Shown: piece by piece, positions 18,836 to 28,548 of the stretch
Layout of the letters: the number at the start of each line of letters is the position of its first letter
Position numbering within the stretch: position 1 is the stretch's first letter
Origin: Dyella acidisoli
GTDB lineage: Bacteria; Pseudomonadota; Gammaproteobacteria; Xanthomonadales; Rhodanobacteraceae
Assembly (NCBI RefSeq): GCF_030160295.1
Contig: NZ_BSOB01000016.1
Coordinates: 51,730 to 115,729 of the forward strand
Reading direction: 5' to 3'
DNA: 64,000 nt
Program-made: the position numbers and the translations under genes
Notes under the pieces: generated by a model
Told to the model about the DNA's origin: nothing
What the model saw: only the letters and a program-made list of their open reading frames with translations
Database searches by the model: none

Positions 18836-19800
18836 GCACGCCCTTCCTTTGGCATAACGGCCACATCAAGCCATGGGCCGAAGCCACCTGCCACGTCAGC
18901 ACGCACGCACTGCATTACGGCTCGTCCGTATTCGAAGGCGAGCGCGTATACGCAACGCCGGAAGGGCCGGCCTATTTCCGCCTTGCCGATCACACCCGCC
19001 GCTTGTTCGAGTCGGCAAACGTGTACGACATCGACATCGGCTACAGCGAAGATCAGATCAACGAAGCTTGCCTGGAAGTAATTCGCGCCAACCGGATGGC
19101 ATCGGCTTACGTACGACCGATTGTCTTTCGCGGCGCCGGCGGGCTCGGCGTTCTCCCCAGGGACGGCGCGCCCGTCGACGTCGCGATCATGGCTTTGGAA
19201 TGGGGTGCGTATCTCGGTGAAGCGGCCGAGCGTGGCGCGGATGTATGCGTGTCCTCGTGGAATCGCCCTGCGCCCAACACGTTTCCAAGCTGGGCCAAGG
19301 CCGGTGGCAATTACCTGAGCAGCCAGTTGATCGGTCTGGAAGCTCGTCGCGGCGGTTTCGATGAAGGCATCGCGCTGGGCTACAACGGCTTGTTGAGCGA
19401 AGGTGCCGGCGAAAACCTGTTCCTGGTCAAGCGCGGCAAGTTGCTCACACCGCCTTCGAGTGCCGGCATTCTGGCTGGCATCACGCGCGACACGGTGATC
19501 ACTCTCGCCAACGATCTTGGCTATGTCGTCGAAGAGCGCGACCTGCCGCGCGAAGCGCTGTACAGCGCCGACGAAGTGTTCATGACCGGCACCGCGGCGG
19601 AAATCACGCCGGTGCGTTCGGTGGATCGCAAGAAAGTCGGCAGCGGTACGCCCGGCCCGATCACGCGTGCACTGCGCGATGCGTTCTTTGGTCTGTTCGA
19701 TGGCCGCACGCAAGACCGCTATGGCTGGTTGACATTAGCTAATGCGGCCATCCATGGCCGCACTCCTCAACAAGAGCACGCTGCAAAGGAAGTCGCATGA
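18832..19800 (+). CDS. ilvE: Branched-chain amino acid aminotransferase
   Basis: 322 residues, class IV aminotransferase. Typical features are [16 protein letters not shown] near 25-40, the PLP lysine in [11 protein letters not shown] (K156), the [17 protein letters not shown] segment and the [14 protein letters not shown] loop that binds the cofactor phosphate. It performs the last step of Leu, Ile and Val synthesis with glutamate. Relatives such as the E. coli enzyme end shortly after the GWL that follows FGLF; here 19 extra residues follow YGWLTLA and are encoded over a TGCGGCCA/TGGCCGCA hairpin. It overlaps leuA and leuC by 4 bases each, showing translational coupling. Confidence 0.96.
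19743..19762 (+). repeat. GCGGCC hairpin inside the ilvE 3' end
   Basis: TGCGGCCA (19743-19750) and TGGCCGCA (19755-19762) pair perfectly with a TCCA loop. It resembles the leuA-tail hairpin in reverse orientation, including a GAGTGCGGCCA flank. Confidence 0.55.
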
Positions 19801-21209
19801 GCGCGCGCACGCTATTCGAAAAAATCTGGGACGCTCATGTTGTTGCGCCCGAATCGGCCGATACGCCGGCCGTGCTGTACGTTGACCTGCACCTTGTGCA
19901 CGAAGTGACCTCGCCGCAAGCCTTCAGCGAACTGCGTTCGCGCGGCTTGAAACTGCGTCGCCCGGATCGCACGCTGGCCACGCTGGATCACTCCACGCCC
20001 ACGTTGCCGGCCGCAGCCAATGGCGAACGCCCGTATGCGAATGCCGAAGCCAAGGCACAGGTGGCGCAACTGGAAGCGAACTGCCGCGAATTCGGCGTGC
20101 AGTTGTACGGCTGGGACAGCAGCGACCGCGGCATCGTGCACGTGATCGGGCCGGAACTGGGCGCTACGCAGCCAGGCATGACCATCGTCTGCGGCGACAG
20201 CCACACTTCCACGCACGGTGCGTTCGGCGCGCTGGCGTTCGGCATCGGCACCACCGAAGTTGGCCACGTGATGGCCACGCAGTGCCTTCTGCAACGCAAG
20301 CCGAGAACCTTCGCCATTCATGTCGACGGCAAGCTGCCACGCGGCGTCGGCGCGAAGGATTTGATCCTGCACATCATCAGCGAGATTGGCGTCGATGGCG
20401 GCACCGGCTATGTGCTCGAGTATCGCGGCGAAGCAATCGAAGCGCTGTCGATGGAAGAACGCATGACGGTGTGCAACATGTCTATCGAAGCCGGCGCACG
20501 CGCTGGTTTGATCGCACCGGACGAAACCACCTTCGCATGGCTGAAAGGTCGCCCGCGCGCGCCGCAAGGTGCTGCATGGGATGCATCCGTAAAACGTTGG
20601 CGCGATCTGCGCAGCGACGAAGGCGCGAAGTACGACCGCGAAGTGCGCTTCGATGCCAGCCAGATCCGCCCCACCGTTACCTACGGCACGCACCCGGGCA
20701 TGGCGATCGCGATGGACAAGCCCGTACCCGCGGCGCGCAACACGGTGGAACAGCGCGCGCTGGATTACATGCAGGCGAAAGCAAATCAGCCGATGCAAGG
20801 CATGGCCGTGGACGTGGTGTTCATCGGCAGCTGCACCAACTCCCGCCTGTCGGATCTGCGTGAAGCGGCCAATGTGATGCGCGGCCGCCATGTCGCCAAG
20901 GGCGTGCGCGCGCTGGTCGTGCCAGGCTCTGAAGCGGTGCGTCGTGATGCGGAGAAGGAAGGCTTGCACGAGGTGTTTCTTGCCGCGGGTGCGGAATGGC
21001 GCATTCCAGGTTGCTCGATGTGCATCGCCATGAATGGCGATCTCGCCCAGCCGGGCCAGCTCGTTGTGAGCACGTCCAATCGCAATTTCGAGGGTCGCCA
21101 GGGCAAAGGTGCACGCACCGTGCTCGCAAGCCCTGCTACCGCCGCCGCGTCCGCCATTGCCGGTGCAATTGCCGATCCTCGTGAGTATTTGACGGAGGTG
21201 GCTGCATGA
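19797..21209 (+). CDS. leuC: 3-Isopropylmalate dehydratase large subunit
   Basis: 470 residues, an aconitase-family protein. The [4Fe-4S] ligands are C346 in GSCTNSR, C406 and C409 in [29 protein letters not shown] and DHSTPT are substrate-binding signatures. With LeuD it isomerises 2- to 3-isopropylmalate in the cytoplasm. It overlaps ilvE by 4 bases. The stop is followed by a 154-base gap containing two inverted repeats before leuD; the ATGA at its end suggests that leuD may once have overlapped it directly. Confidence 0.97.
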   Translation: MSARTLFEKIWDAHVVAPESADTPAVLYVDLHLVHEVTSPQAFSELRSRGLKLRRPDRTLATLDHSTPTLPAAANGERPYANAEAKAQVAQLEANCREFGVQLYGWDSSDRGIVHVIGPELGATQPGMTIVCGDSHTSTHGAFGALAFGIGTTEVGHVMATQCLLQRKPRTFAIHVDGKLPRGVGAKDLILHIISEIGVDGGTGYVLEYRGEAIEALSMEERMTVCNMSIEAGARAGLIAPDETTFAWLKGRPRAPQGAAWDASVKRWRDLRSDEGAKYDREVRFDASQIRPTVTYGTHPGMAIAMDKPVPAARNTVEQRALDYMQAKANQPMQGMAVDVVFIGSCTNSRLSDLREAANVMRGRHVAKGVRALVVPGSEAVRRDAEKEGLHEVFLAAGAEWRIPGCSMCIAMNGDLAQPGQLVVSTSNRNFEGRQGKGARTVLASPATAAASAIAGAIADPREYLTEVAA

Positions 21210-21232
21210 GCGCCACACGCTCGCGCGATCAG

Positions 21233-21270
21233 CTCCCTCTCCACTCCGGGGAGAGGGCTGGGGTGAGGGG
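21233..21270. repeat. Palindromic repeat, GGGGAGAGGG subtype (copy F)
   Basis: CTCCCTCTCCACTCCGGGGA then GAGGGCTGGGGTGAGGGG, just after the leuC stop. It is the inverted partner of copy G. Confidence 0.8.
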
Positions 21271-21302
21271 CCAACCTCGCCACGCGCTTCGTACGAAGCG
21301 CT

Positions 21303-21341
21303 CCCCCTCACCTCAATCCTCTCCCCAAAAGGGAGAGGAGG
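21303..21341. repeat. Palindromic repeat, GGGGAGAGGG subtype (copy G)
   Basis: CCCCCTCACCTCAATCCTCT then CCCCAAAAGGGAGAGGAGG, opposite to copy F. Between them lies CGCTTCGTACGAAGCG, a perfect palindrome, so the whole 21233-21341 segment can fold as one hairpin within the operon. Confidence 0.8.
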
Positions 21342-21363
21342 CCCGCTTTGCTGGAGTTTTGCT

Positions 21364-21948
21364 ATGAAACCCGTCACTCGTATTCATTCGCGCACAGCAG
21401 TGCTGCCCGATGAGAACATCGACACCGACCGCATCATCCCTGCGCGCTTTCTCACCACCACCGAACGCGCGGGTCTCGGCAAGTTTTGCTTCAACGACTG
21501 GCGCTATCGGCAGGACGGCAGCGACAACCCGGATTTTCCGCTCAACAAGTCGGAAGCGCGCGGCTGCTCGATTCTCGTCGCCGGTCGCAACTTTGGCTGC
21601 GGCTCCTCGCGCGAGCACGCGCCGTGGGCATTGCTGGATTACGGCATCCAGGCGGTGCTGTGCAGCGAGATCGCCGACATCTTCCGCGGCAACGCGCTGA
21701 AGAACGGCCTGCTCGCCATCGTGCTGGACGAAGCGGAGCACCGCTGGTTGCTGAAGAACCCCGGCATCGAACTGTCCATCGACGTGCGCGAACAGGCGAT
21801 CGAATTGCCGGATGGCGGACGCATTCGTTTCCAGCTTGAGCCGTTCGCACGGCACTGCCTGCTCAACGGCGTCGACCAGCTTGGTTTCCTGCTGCAGCAC
21901 AACGACGCAATCACTCACTACGAACATCAACAGGAGAAGGCGGCATGA
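21364..21948 (+). CDS. leuD: 3-Isopropylmalate dehydratase small subunit
   Basis: 194 residues, slightly under the usual 200. LPDENIDTDRIIPARFL, FPLNKSEARGCSILVAGRNFGCGSSREHAPWAL and EIADIFRGNALKNGLL are the family signatures that complete the active site of LeuC. It overlaps leuB by 4 bases. TGGAG lies about 7 bases upstream of the ATG, so unlike its neighbours it has its own ribosome site, which fits its separation from leuC by the repeat pair. Confidence 0.97.
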   Translation: MKPVTRIHSRTAVLPDENIDTDRIIPARFLTTTERAGLGKFCFNDWRYRQDGSDNPDFPLNKSEARGCSILVAGRNFGCGSSREHAPWALLDYGIQAVLCSEIADIFRGNALKNGLLAIVLDEAEHRWLLKNPGIELSIDVREQAIELPDGGRIRFQLEPFARHCLLNGVDQLGFLLQHNDAITHYEHQQEKAA

Positions 21949-23036
21949 AGGCGCGCATCGTTACCCTGCCCGGCGACGGCGTAGGTCCGGAAGTTCTCGA
22001 CGCGGCTGTTGCCGTTTTACAAGCCGTTGCCGAACGCAGCGGACACACCTTCGAGTTCGAATCGCACCTGATCGGTGGCTGCGCCATCGACGCCACCGGC
22101 GAGCCGTTGCCGGCAGCCACGCTGGAGGCCTGCAAGAAGGCGGATGCCGTGTTCTTGGGCGCAGTCGGTGGGCCGAAATGGTCTGATCCGCAGGCGAAAG
22201 TGCGTCCTGAACAAGGACTGCTCGCGATCCGTGCTGCGCTGGGCGTGTACGCCAACCTGCGTCCGCTGCAGGTGCATCCGTCGCTGGCCTCACTGTCGCC
22301 GCTGAAGAACGAAAAGCTGAAGAACGTCGACGTGCTGTTCGTGCGCGAACTGACTGGTGGCGCGTACTTCGGTGCGAAGACGCGCACCACCGATACCGCC
22401 ACCGACGAATGCAAGTACACCGTGGCCGAAGTCGAGCGCGTTACGCGCCGCGCCTTCGAGCTGGCGCGCGAACGCCGTCAGCACGTCACATCTGTGGATA
22501 AAGCCAACGTGCTGGAAACCTCGCGCCTGTGGCGCAGCACCGTCACGCGCGTCGCCGCCGAATATCCGGACGTGAAGCTGGAGCATCAATTGGTCGATTC
22601 GATGGCGATGCTGTTGCTGACGCAGCCGTCGCGCTACGACGTGGTCGTTACTGAAAACCTGTTCGGCGACATCCTCACCGACGAAGCTGCTGCGCTAGCC
22701 GGTTCGCTGGGTCTGCTGCCGTCTGCTTCGTTGGGCGAAGGCAAAGTCGGCCTGTACGAGCCGATCCATGGTTCGGCGCCGGATATCGCCGGACAAGGCG
22801 TCGCCAACCCGCTGGGCGCAATCATGTCCGCCGCGTTGCTGCTGCGTCATTCGCTGGATCTGGATGTAGAGGCCACCACCATCGAAGCCGCCGTCAGCCA
22901 TGTGCTGACCAACGGCCCGCACACGCGCGACATCGGCGGCAAAGCCGGCACCGCGGAAGTGCGTGATGCCGTGATCGCCGCGCTCGATGACGTGGCCACG
23001 CCCGCGTTTCTTTCCGGCCTGCGTGCGTGCGGTTGA
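21945..23036 (+). CDS. leuB: 3-Isopropylmalate dehydrogenase
   Basis: 363 residues. [28 protein letters not shown], the arginine-rich substrate loop near [35 protein letters not shown], the metal-binding aspartates in [16 protein letters not shown], and the NAD-preference region [20 protein letters not shown] are present. It oxidises and decarboxylates 3-isopropylmalate to 2-ketoisocaproate. It starts within leuD (ATGA) and ends 11 bases before ilvD. Confidence 0.97.
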   Translation: MKARIVTLPGDGVGPEVLDAAVAVLQAVAERSGHTFEFESHLIGGCAIDATGEPLPAATLEACKKADAVFLGAVGGPKWSDPQAKVRPEQGLLAIRAALGVYANLRPLQVHPSLASLSPLKNEKLKNVDVLFVRELTGGAYFGAKTRTTDTATDECKYTVAEVERVTRRAFELARERRQHVTSVDKANVLETSRLWRSTVTRVAAEYPDVKLEHQLVDSMAMLLLTQPSRYDVVVTENLFGDILTDEAAALAGSLGLLPSASLGEGKVGLYEPIHGSAPDIAGQGVANPLGAIMSAALLLRHSLDLDVEATTIEAAVSHVLTNGPHTRDIGGKAGTAEVRDAVIAALDDVATPAFLSGLRACG

Positions 23037-23047
23037 GCGGAGCGACG

Positions 23048-24748
23048 ATGCGTAGCGATCTGATCAAAACCGGCCCCGACCGCGCCCCCGCGCGCGCAAT
23101 GCTGCGCGCCACCGGCCTGCAGGATGGCGACATCATCAAGCCGTTGGTGGCGGTGGTGCACACGTGGTCCAACGTGAGCCCATGCAACCTCAATCTGCGC
23201 GATCTGGCCGAACATGTTTCGGCCGGCATTCGCGCGGCCGGCGGTACGCCGATCGAATTCAACACCATCGCCGTCACCGACGGCATCGCGATGGGCACGC
23301 CCGGCATGCGCGCGTCATTGATCAGCCGCGAGGTGATCACCGATTCGATCGAGCTGGCCGTGGACGGCCATTGCCTCGATGCGATGGTGGTGCTGTGCGG
23401 TTGCGACAAGACCATTCCTGCTGCCGCGATGGCGATGGCGCGCTTGAACATTCCTGCGGTCGCGTTGTACGGCGGCAGCATCGCGCACGGCAATCACAAC
23501 AATCATCCCATCACCATCCAACAGGTGTTCGAAGCAGTCGGCGCGCATGGCGCCGGCAAGATCGACGATGCCGAACTGACCTCGGTGGAAAAGGACGCCT
23601 GCCCCGGCGCCGGTGCATGCGGCGGCCAGTTCACCGCCAACACCATGGCGATGGTGCTGCAGACGCTGGGCCTGTCACCGATGGGCTTCAACGACATTCC
23701 CGCTACGCATCCGGCAAAAGCGCACGCGGCGTTCCGTTGCGGCGAGCTGGTGATGGATTGCCTGCGCGAGCAACGCAAGCCGCTGGATATCCTGAGCCAG
23801 ACAGCCTTCCGCAATGCGGCGCGCATGGTTGCGGCCACCGCCGGTTCCACCAATGCCGTGCTGCATCTGCTGGCGATCTCGCGCGAAGCCGGCGTGCCGT
23901 GGACGATCGAGGATTTCGAACCCGCTTCCGTGCACACACCGGTGATCGCCGATTTGATGCCGGGTGGCCGTTACACCGCGGTGGAATTGTTCGGCGCAGG
24001 CGGTAGCGCGCGCGTCGCGCAGGAACTGATCGCTGCGAACATGCTGGAAGACAGCCCCACCGTTACCGGTCGCACCTTGTTCGAAGAATGCACTGCCGCA
24101 CCGCGTGCCGAACAGCAAGACGTAGTGCATCCGGTAAGCCAGCCACTGAAGCCGCGTGGCGGCTATTCGATTCTGTACGGCAATCTCGCGCCGGAAGGCT
24201 GCATTCTGAAACTCGCCGGCAAAGGCGCCACGCATTTCGAAGGACGCGCACGCGTGTTCGAAAGCGAGGAACAAGCTTTTGCCGCGGTGCAGGCAGGAAC
24301 GCTGACGAAAGGCGACGTGATCGTCATCCGTAACGAAGGCCCTGCCGGCGGCCCGGGCATGCGCGAAATGCTGGGCGTGACTGCTGCACTGATCGGCCGT
24401 GGCCTGGGCGATGACGTCGCGCTGATCACCGACGGCCGCTTCTCCGGTGCCACGCATGGTTTCATGGTCGGCCATATCGCGCCGGAAGCAGCACGCGGCG
24501 GCCCGATCGCGCTGCTGCACGAAGGCGATCGCATCGTGATCGATGCGCAGTCGCGCACGATCTCCACCGACGCCGATCTCGCTACACGCCGCGCAAGCTG
24601 GCAACCACCCGCGCCAAAAGTTACGCGCGGCGCGCTCGCTAAGTACGCACAGTTGGTGGGCTCCGCCTCCGAAGGCGCCACCACAAACCTTTCCACACAC
24701 GCAAACAAACCCACCGTCACACGTACCGACGCAGGAGTCACAGCATGA
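23048..24748 (+). CDS. ilvD: Dihydroxy-acid dehydratase
   Basis: 566 residues from the ATG with GGAG about 5 bases upstream; an earlier in-frame start would overlap leu[30 protein letters not shown] and [18 protein letters not shown] carry the cysteine ligands of the Fe-S cluster, and [18 protein letters not shown] the C-terminal signature. It dehydrates the dihydroxy acids of the valine and isoleucine branches to the 2-keto acids. The last 35 residues ([19 protein letters not shown]...) look like a low-complexity tail. It overlaps ilvC by 4 bases. Confidence 0.97.
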   Translation: MRSDLIKTGPDRAPARAMLRATGLQDGDIIKPLVAVVHTWSNVSPCNLNLRDLAEHVSAGIRAAGGTPIEFNTIAVTDGIAMGTPGMRASLISREVITDSIELAVDGHCLDAMVVLCGCDKTIPAAAMAMARLNIPAVALYGGSIAHGNHNNHPITIQQVFEAVGAHGAGKIDDAELTSVEKDACPGAGACGGQFTANTMAMVLQTLGLSPMGFNDIPATHPAKAHAAFRCGELVMDCLREQRKPLDILSQTAFRNAARMVAATAGSTNAVLHLLAISREAGVPWTIEDFEPASVHTPVIADLMPGGRYTAVELFGAGGSARVAQELIAANMLEDSPTVTGRTLFEECTAAPRAEQQDVVHPVSQPLKPRGGYSILYGNLAPEGCILKLAGKGATHFEGRARVFESEEQAFAAVQAGTLTKGDVIVIRNEGPAGGPGMREMLGVTAALIGRGLGDDVALITDGRFSGATHGFMVGHIAPEAARGGPIALLHEGDRIVIDAQSRTISTDADLATRRASWQPPAPKVTRGALAKYAQLVGSASEGATTNLSTHANKPTVTRTDAGVTA

Positions 24749-25761
24749 GCACCACCGCCACCACCGAAACGCTCGCCAAGGCGCGCATCGCCGTTCTTGG
24801 CTATGGCAGCCAGGGCCGCGCCCACGCGCTCAACCTGAAAGACTCCGGCCTGGATGTCGTCGTCGGCCTGCGCCCGAACGGCCCCACCTGGCACAAGGCC
24901 GTGGCCGATGGCTTCCATGTGGTCGAGCCGGGCGAAGCCGTGCGCGGTGCAGACCTGGTTGCCGTGCTGACGCCGGACATGGTGCAGCCGACGCTGTACA
25001 AGGAATCGATCGAGCCAAACATCAAGCCCGGCGCTGCGCTGCTGTTCGCGCATGGGTTGAATGTGCACTTCAAGCTGATCGAACCGCGCACCGACATCGA
25101 CGTGGTGCTGGTCGCGCCGAAAGGCCCGGGCGCGCTGGTGCGCACCGAATACGAGCGCGGCCGTGGTGTGCCCTGCATTTACGCCGTGCATCAGGACGTG
25201 AGCGGCCACGCTGAAGAAAAGGCCACTGCCTATGCCGCGGGCCTGGGCGGCGCGCGCGCGATGCTGATCAAGACCGACTTCAAGGAAGAGACCGAAACCG
25301 ATCTGTTCGGCGAGCAGGCCGTGCTGTGCGGCGGCGCCAGCGAGCTGGTGATGAAGGGTTTCGAAACACTCGTAGAAGCCGGCTATCAGCCCGAGATCGC
25401 CTACTACGAAGTGCTGCACGAACTGAAGCTGATCGTGGACCTGTTCTACGAAGGCGGCATCACCAAGATGCTGGAGTTCGTTTCCGAAACCGCGCAGTAC
25501 GGCGATTACGTCAGCGGTCCGCGCGTGATCGACGCCGGTACCAAGGAGCGTATGAAGGCGGTGCTGAAGGACATTCAGGACGGCACCTTCACGCGCAATT
25601 GGGTCGCCGAGTACCAGGCCGGCTTGCCGAACTACAAGAAGTGGAAGCAGGCGGATCTGGATCACCCGATCGAGCAAGTCGGTGCCAAGTTGCGCGCGCG
25701 CATGGCATGGCTGCAGACCGGTGCCAAAGCGGGTCAGCCACCGCTGAAGAAGGTCGGTTAA
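24745..25761 (+). CDS. ilvC: Ketol-acid reductoisomerase (NADP+)
   Basis: 338 residues, the short class I form. The Rossmann motif [17 protein letters not shown] is at about 14-30, AVLTPDMVQ follows, APKGPG is at the C-terminus of the NADPH domain, and the knotted domain carries the Mg ligands in [12 protein letters not shown] and the E-x(3)-E segment [18 protein letters not shown]. The Arg and Ser after GLRPNGP are in the loop that favours NADPH. It performs isomerisation and reduction in Val/Ile synthesis. A structured element follows its stop. Confidence 0.97.
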   Translation: MSTTATTETLAKARIAVLGYGSQGRAHALNLKDSGLDVVVGLRPNGPTWHKAVADGFHVVEPGEAVRGADLVAVLTPDMVQPTLYKESIEPNIKPGAALLFAHGLNVHFKLIEPRTDIDVVLVAPKGPGALVRTEYERGRGVPCIYAVHQDVSGHAEEKATAYAAGLGGARAMLIKTDFKEETETDLFGEQAVLCGGASELVMKGFETLVEAGYQPEIAYYEVLHELKLIVDLFYEGGITKMLEFVSETAQYGDYVSGPRVIDAGTKERMKAVLKDIQDGTFTRNWVAEYQAGLPNYKKWKQADLDHPIEQVGAKLRARMAWLQTGAKAGQPPLKKVG

Positions 25762-25763
25762 AC

Positions 25764-25979
25764 ACCATGCGGCGCTCAGAGCCTGGTCAATGTCTCAGCG
25801 TGGTTCGCATAGCTCCTGAGTGGTTGTCAGGTGGTAGCGCGTGGCGCAGCGCCAGACTGCGGTGTCTGGTCAAGCCAGACGCTGCCGCATGGCGGCCACT
25901 CAGGGGCTATGCGGGCCGCGAGGAGGCATTGAACAGGCTCTCGCATCCCCCAGTCTCCGGCGAGTGAGCGCCGCATGGT
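25764..25979. repeat. 216-base nested inverted-repeat element between ilvC and the VOC gene
   Basis: The outer arms ACCATGCGGCGCTCA (25764-25778) and TGAGCGCCGCATGGT (25965-25979) are perfect 15-bp complements. Inside are GAGCCTG/CAGGCTC (25779-25785, 25934-25940), then GCATAGCTCCTGAGTGG paired at 16 of 17 positions with CCACTCAGGGGCTATGC (25896-25912), and a central TGCGG...GTCTGG/CCAGAC...CCGCA hairpin. Every pair nests inside the previous one, so the region can fold as one long hairpin. No gene is seen in it, and no second copy in this window. It may be a MITE-like element or an RNA regulator of the downstream genes. Confidence 0.75.
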
Positions 25980-25998
25980 TCCTTACAGGAATGTCTCC

Positions 25999-26313
25999 AT
26001 GAAACGTTTCCACATTGCTCTTGCGGTTCGCGATCTCGGCGCTTCCATCGCCGACTACAGCGTGCGCCTCGGCCAACGACCGAACGTGGTGGTCGATGGC
26101 AAATACGCAATGTGGCGTACCGATCTGCTGAATTTCTCGATCAATCAAAGCGCCGAGCGCGCCGGCCAGTTGCGGCACATCGGCTTCGAGGACGACAGCG
26201 CAGAAGGCTTCACCAGCACACCGGATGTGAACGGCATCGAGTGGGAACACTTTTCCGCCAAGGCGCAGGACGAACGCATCGTGGAGATGTATGGCGTACC
26301 CGCCGGCGCTTGA
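25999..26313 (+). CDS. Small VOC-superfamily protein in the ilv cluster
   Basis: 104 residues. A single vicinal-oxygen-chelate-like half: FHIALAVRDLGASIADYSVRLG at the start and QLRHIGFEDDSAEGF with WEHFSAKAQDERIVEMYG. Single-domain VOC proteins usually dimerise around a metal; here the expected His (FHIAL), a second His (RHIGF) and a Glu near the C-terminus could serve. Function unknown. AGGA is spaced 8 bases from the chosen ATG, so the upstream ATG at 25975 is less likely. It sits between ilvC and ilvG, with the structured element before it, and is 74 bases from ilvG. Confidence 0.75.
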   Translation: MKRFHIALAVRDLGASIADYSVRLGQRPNVVVDGKYAMWRTDLLNFSINQSAERAGQLRHIGFEDDSAEGFTSTPDVNGIEWEHFSAKAQDERIVEMYGVPAGA

Positions 26314-26387
26314 CGGGCACGCTTCCGAAAACGGCTTCGCTCTATCACCAACAGCAACACCCGCTTCAAACATCACAAGGGACCGAC

Positions 26388-28262
26388 GTGAACATGCCAC
26401 TGCTGAAACCCACACCCGCCGCCGATGCCGAACAGGTCATCGCGCGCCATCCGCTGGCAGGTACTGCCATAAGCGGTGCGGATGTCGTCGTACAGGTGCT
26501 GGCGGATGAAGGCGTCGAGGTACTTTTTGGTTATTCCGGCGGTGCAATCCTGCCCGTTTACGATGCGGTATTCCGTCATAACGCTGAACATCCGCGGCCC
26601 GACGGCAGCGAGCCGATGCCGCTGATCGTGCCGGCCAACGAACAAGGCGCAGGTTTCATGGCCTCCGGTTATGCGCGCGCGTCAGGCAAGGTCGGTGTGG
26701 CGATCGTCACGTCCGGTCCGGGCGCCACCAACATGGTGACGCCGGTGCGCGACTCCACCGCCGACTCCATTCCCATGGTGGTGATCTGCGGCCAGGTGGC
26801 CACGCAGGCAATCGGCAGCGACGCGTTCCAGGAAGCGCCGATCAGCAACATCATGAGCGCCTGCGCCAAGCATGTGTTCCTGGTAACCGAAGTGGAGAAA
26901 TTGGAAGCCACTCTGCGTACTGCATTCACTATCGCACGCAGCGGACGGCCCGGTCCCGTGGTGGTGGACGTTCCCAAGGACATCCAGAACGCCAGCGTCG
27001 TGTTCGACAGCGAGAGCGAGTTGCCGCTACCCGGCTATCGCACTCGCCTGCGTGCGGTGGAGCAAGCGACCTTGAGCGATGCCGACTGCGCTGCATTCTT
27101 CCAGGCGCTGCTGCAGGCAAAGCGTCCACTGATCTATGCCGGCGGCGGCATCGTTGCCAGCGGCTCGGCAGGTGTGTTGCGCGAATTTGCCGATACGTTC
27201 GGCCTGCCGGTGACGACCACGCTGATGGGCATCGGCGGCTTCGATACCACGCATCCGCTGGCGTTGCACATGCTGGGCATGCACGGCACCGCCTATGCAA
27301 ATTACGCGGTAGAGGATTGCGACTTTCTGTTTGCACTGGGCGCACGTTTCGACGATCGCGTCGCCAGTGTGCCGACGCAGTTCGCACCGAAGGCGAAGTT
27401 CATCGCGCACATCGATATCGATCCAGCCGAGATCAACAAGGTGAAGCATGCCGACTGGCATCACGTCGGCCCGCTGGATCGCGCGCTGCATCGCTTGACG
27501 CAATACGGCAAGGTGCATGGTCATCAGCCTTCGCTGGCCGATTGGCATGCACACGTTGCCGCATTGAAGCGCAAGCACGCGATGAACTTCGATCGCGACA
27601 GCGTACTGATCCAGCCGTACGCGGTGTTGGAAGAGATCAATCGTCACACGCAAGGTCGCGCCATTATCAGCACAGGTGTGGGCCAGCATCAGATGTGGGC
27701 GGCGCAATACCTGGATTTCCGCGGGCCGCGGCATTGGCTCACCTCCGGCTCGATGGGCACGATGGGTTTCGGCCTGCCTGCGGCTATCGGTGCGCAATTC
27801 GCGCAGCGCGATGCATTGGTGATCGATATCGACGGCGACGCCAGCATTCGCATGAATTTGGGCGAGCTGGAAACCGTCACCACCTACGACCTGCCGGTGA
27901 AGGTCGTGGTGCTCAACAACGTCGGCGACGGCATGGTGCGCCAGTGGCAGAAGCTGTTCTTCAAAGGCCGTTTCGCCTCGTCCGACAAGAGTCTGCATCG
28001 CAAGGATTTCGTGCGTGCCGCCGAAGCCGATGGCTTCGGTTGGGCTCGCCGTCTGGAACGCCGCGAGGACTTGGCCGCCACCATTGCCGAATTCCTGGCG
28101 TTCGAAGGGCCGGCGTTCCTGGAAGTGATGATCGATCCCGATGCCGGCGTGTATCCGATGGTCGGCCCCGGTGCCAATTATTCGCAAATGATCACGGGCG
28201 ATTTCATTCCCGCGCGCACTGTCACGCATACCGGCGAAGCCGCCGCCTCCGACAGTTTCTGA
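26388..28262 (+). CDS. ilvG: Acetolactate synthase large subunit
   Basis: 624 residues from a GTG at 26388 with AAGGGA spaced 5 bases; an ATG at 26394 is the alternative. The three ThDP-enzyme domains are present: the Pyr domain with FGYSGGAILPVYDA and the catalytic Glu in VPANEQGAGFMASGYARASG, the central domain, and the PP domain with GDASIRMNLGELETV and NNVGDGMVRQWQ. It condenses pyruvate with pyruvate or 2-ketobutyrate. A 15-residue Pro/Asn-rich insert follows the Pyr-domain glycine loop (RHNAEHPRPDGSEPMP) and makes it longer than typical IlvG. The frame is open upstream through the VOC gene in another register, but that is not coding. Confidence 0.95.
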   Translation: MNMPLLKPTPAADAEQVIARHPLAGTAISGADVVVQVLADEGVEVLFGYSGGAILPVYDAVFRHNAEHPRPDGSEPMPLIVPANEQGAGFMASGYARASGKVGVAIVTSGPGATNMVTPVRDSTADSIPMVVICGQVATQAIGSDAFQEAPISNIMSACAKHVFLVTEVEKLEATLRTAFTIARSGRPGPVVVDVPKDIQNASVVFDSESELPLPGYRTRLRAVEQATLSDADCAAFFQALLQAKRPLIYAGGGIVASGSAGVLREFADTFGLPVTTTLMGIGGFDTTHPLALHMLGMHGTAYANYAVEDCDFLFALGARFDDRVASVPTQFAPKAKFIAHIDIDPAEINKVKHADWHHVGPLDRALHRLTQYGKVHGHQPSLADWHAHVAALKRKHAMNFDRDSVLIQPYAVLEEINRHTQGRAIISTGVGQHQMWAAQYLDFRGPRHWLTSGSMGTMGFGLPAAIGAQFAQRDALVIDIDGDASIRMNLGELETVTTYDLPVKVVVLNNVGDGMVRQWQKLFFKGRFASSDKSLHRKDFVRAAEADGFGWARRLERREDLAATIAEFLAFEGPAFLEVMIDPDAGVYPMVGPGANYSQMITGDFIPARTVTHTGEAAASDSF

Positions 28263-28308
28263 ATCCATTACTCGCTCAGCACAGCGCTACACACGATAGG
28301 AACAGGCC

Positions 28309-28548
28309 ATGCAACACACGCTTTCCATCCTTCTGCAGAACGAAGCCGGCGCGCTGGTGCGCGTCGCAGGCCTGTTTGCGGCACGTGGACACAATATCGA
28401 TACGTTGACCGTAGCGCCTACTGCCGATCCGGCGGTATCGCACCTCATGCTAACCGTACGCGGTGACAATGCCGCGCTCACGCAGATTCTTCAGCAGACG
28501 CGCAAGCTGGTCGACGTATTGCAGGTTCAACACGCGACCCACGCATGA
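28309..28548 (+). CDS. ilvM: Acetolactate synthase small (regulatory) subunit, ACT domain
   Basis: 79 residues, a single ACT domain: HTLSILLQNEAGALVRVAGLFAARGHNIDTLTV, then SHLMLTVRG and a C-terminal dimer strand KLVDVLQV. This short form corresponds to IlvM/IlvN rather than the two-domain IlvH, and binds valine or simply activates the catalytic subunit. GGAACA is about 8 bases before the ATG. It overlaps ilvA by 4 bases. Confidence 0.93.
   Translation: MQHTLSILLQNEAGALVRVAGLFAARGHNIDTLTVAPTADPAVSHLMLTVRGDNAALTQILQQTRKLVDVLQVQHATHA

Noticed and set aside
19812..21377. Minus-strand open frame of about 520 codons opposite leuC
   Set aside because: Antisense shadow; leuC is complete on the other strand with all its cluster ligands, and this frame begins in a palindromic repeat.
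24163..25677. Minus-strand open frame of about 500 codons opposite ilvD and ilvC
   Set aside because: It crosses two recognised genes and has no recognisable domain.
25757..25766. GTTAAAC beside the nested hairpin, resembling an integron attC core
   Set aside because: It is in the wrong orientation for an attC end, includes the ilvC stop codon, and there is no integrase or cassette context.
26112..26387. Upstream extension of the ilvG frame through the VOC gene
   Set aside because: The residues are Arg-rich and unlike any IlvG N-terminus, and a GTG/ATG with a ribosome site exists at 26388/26394.
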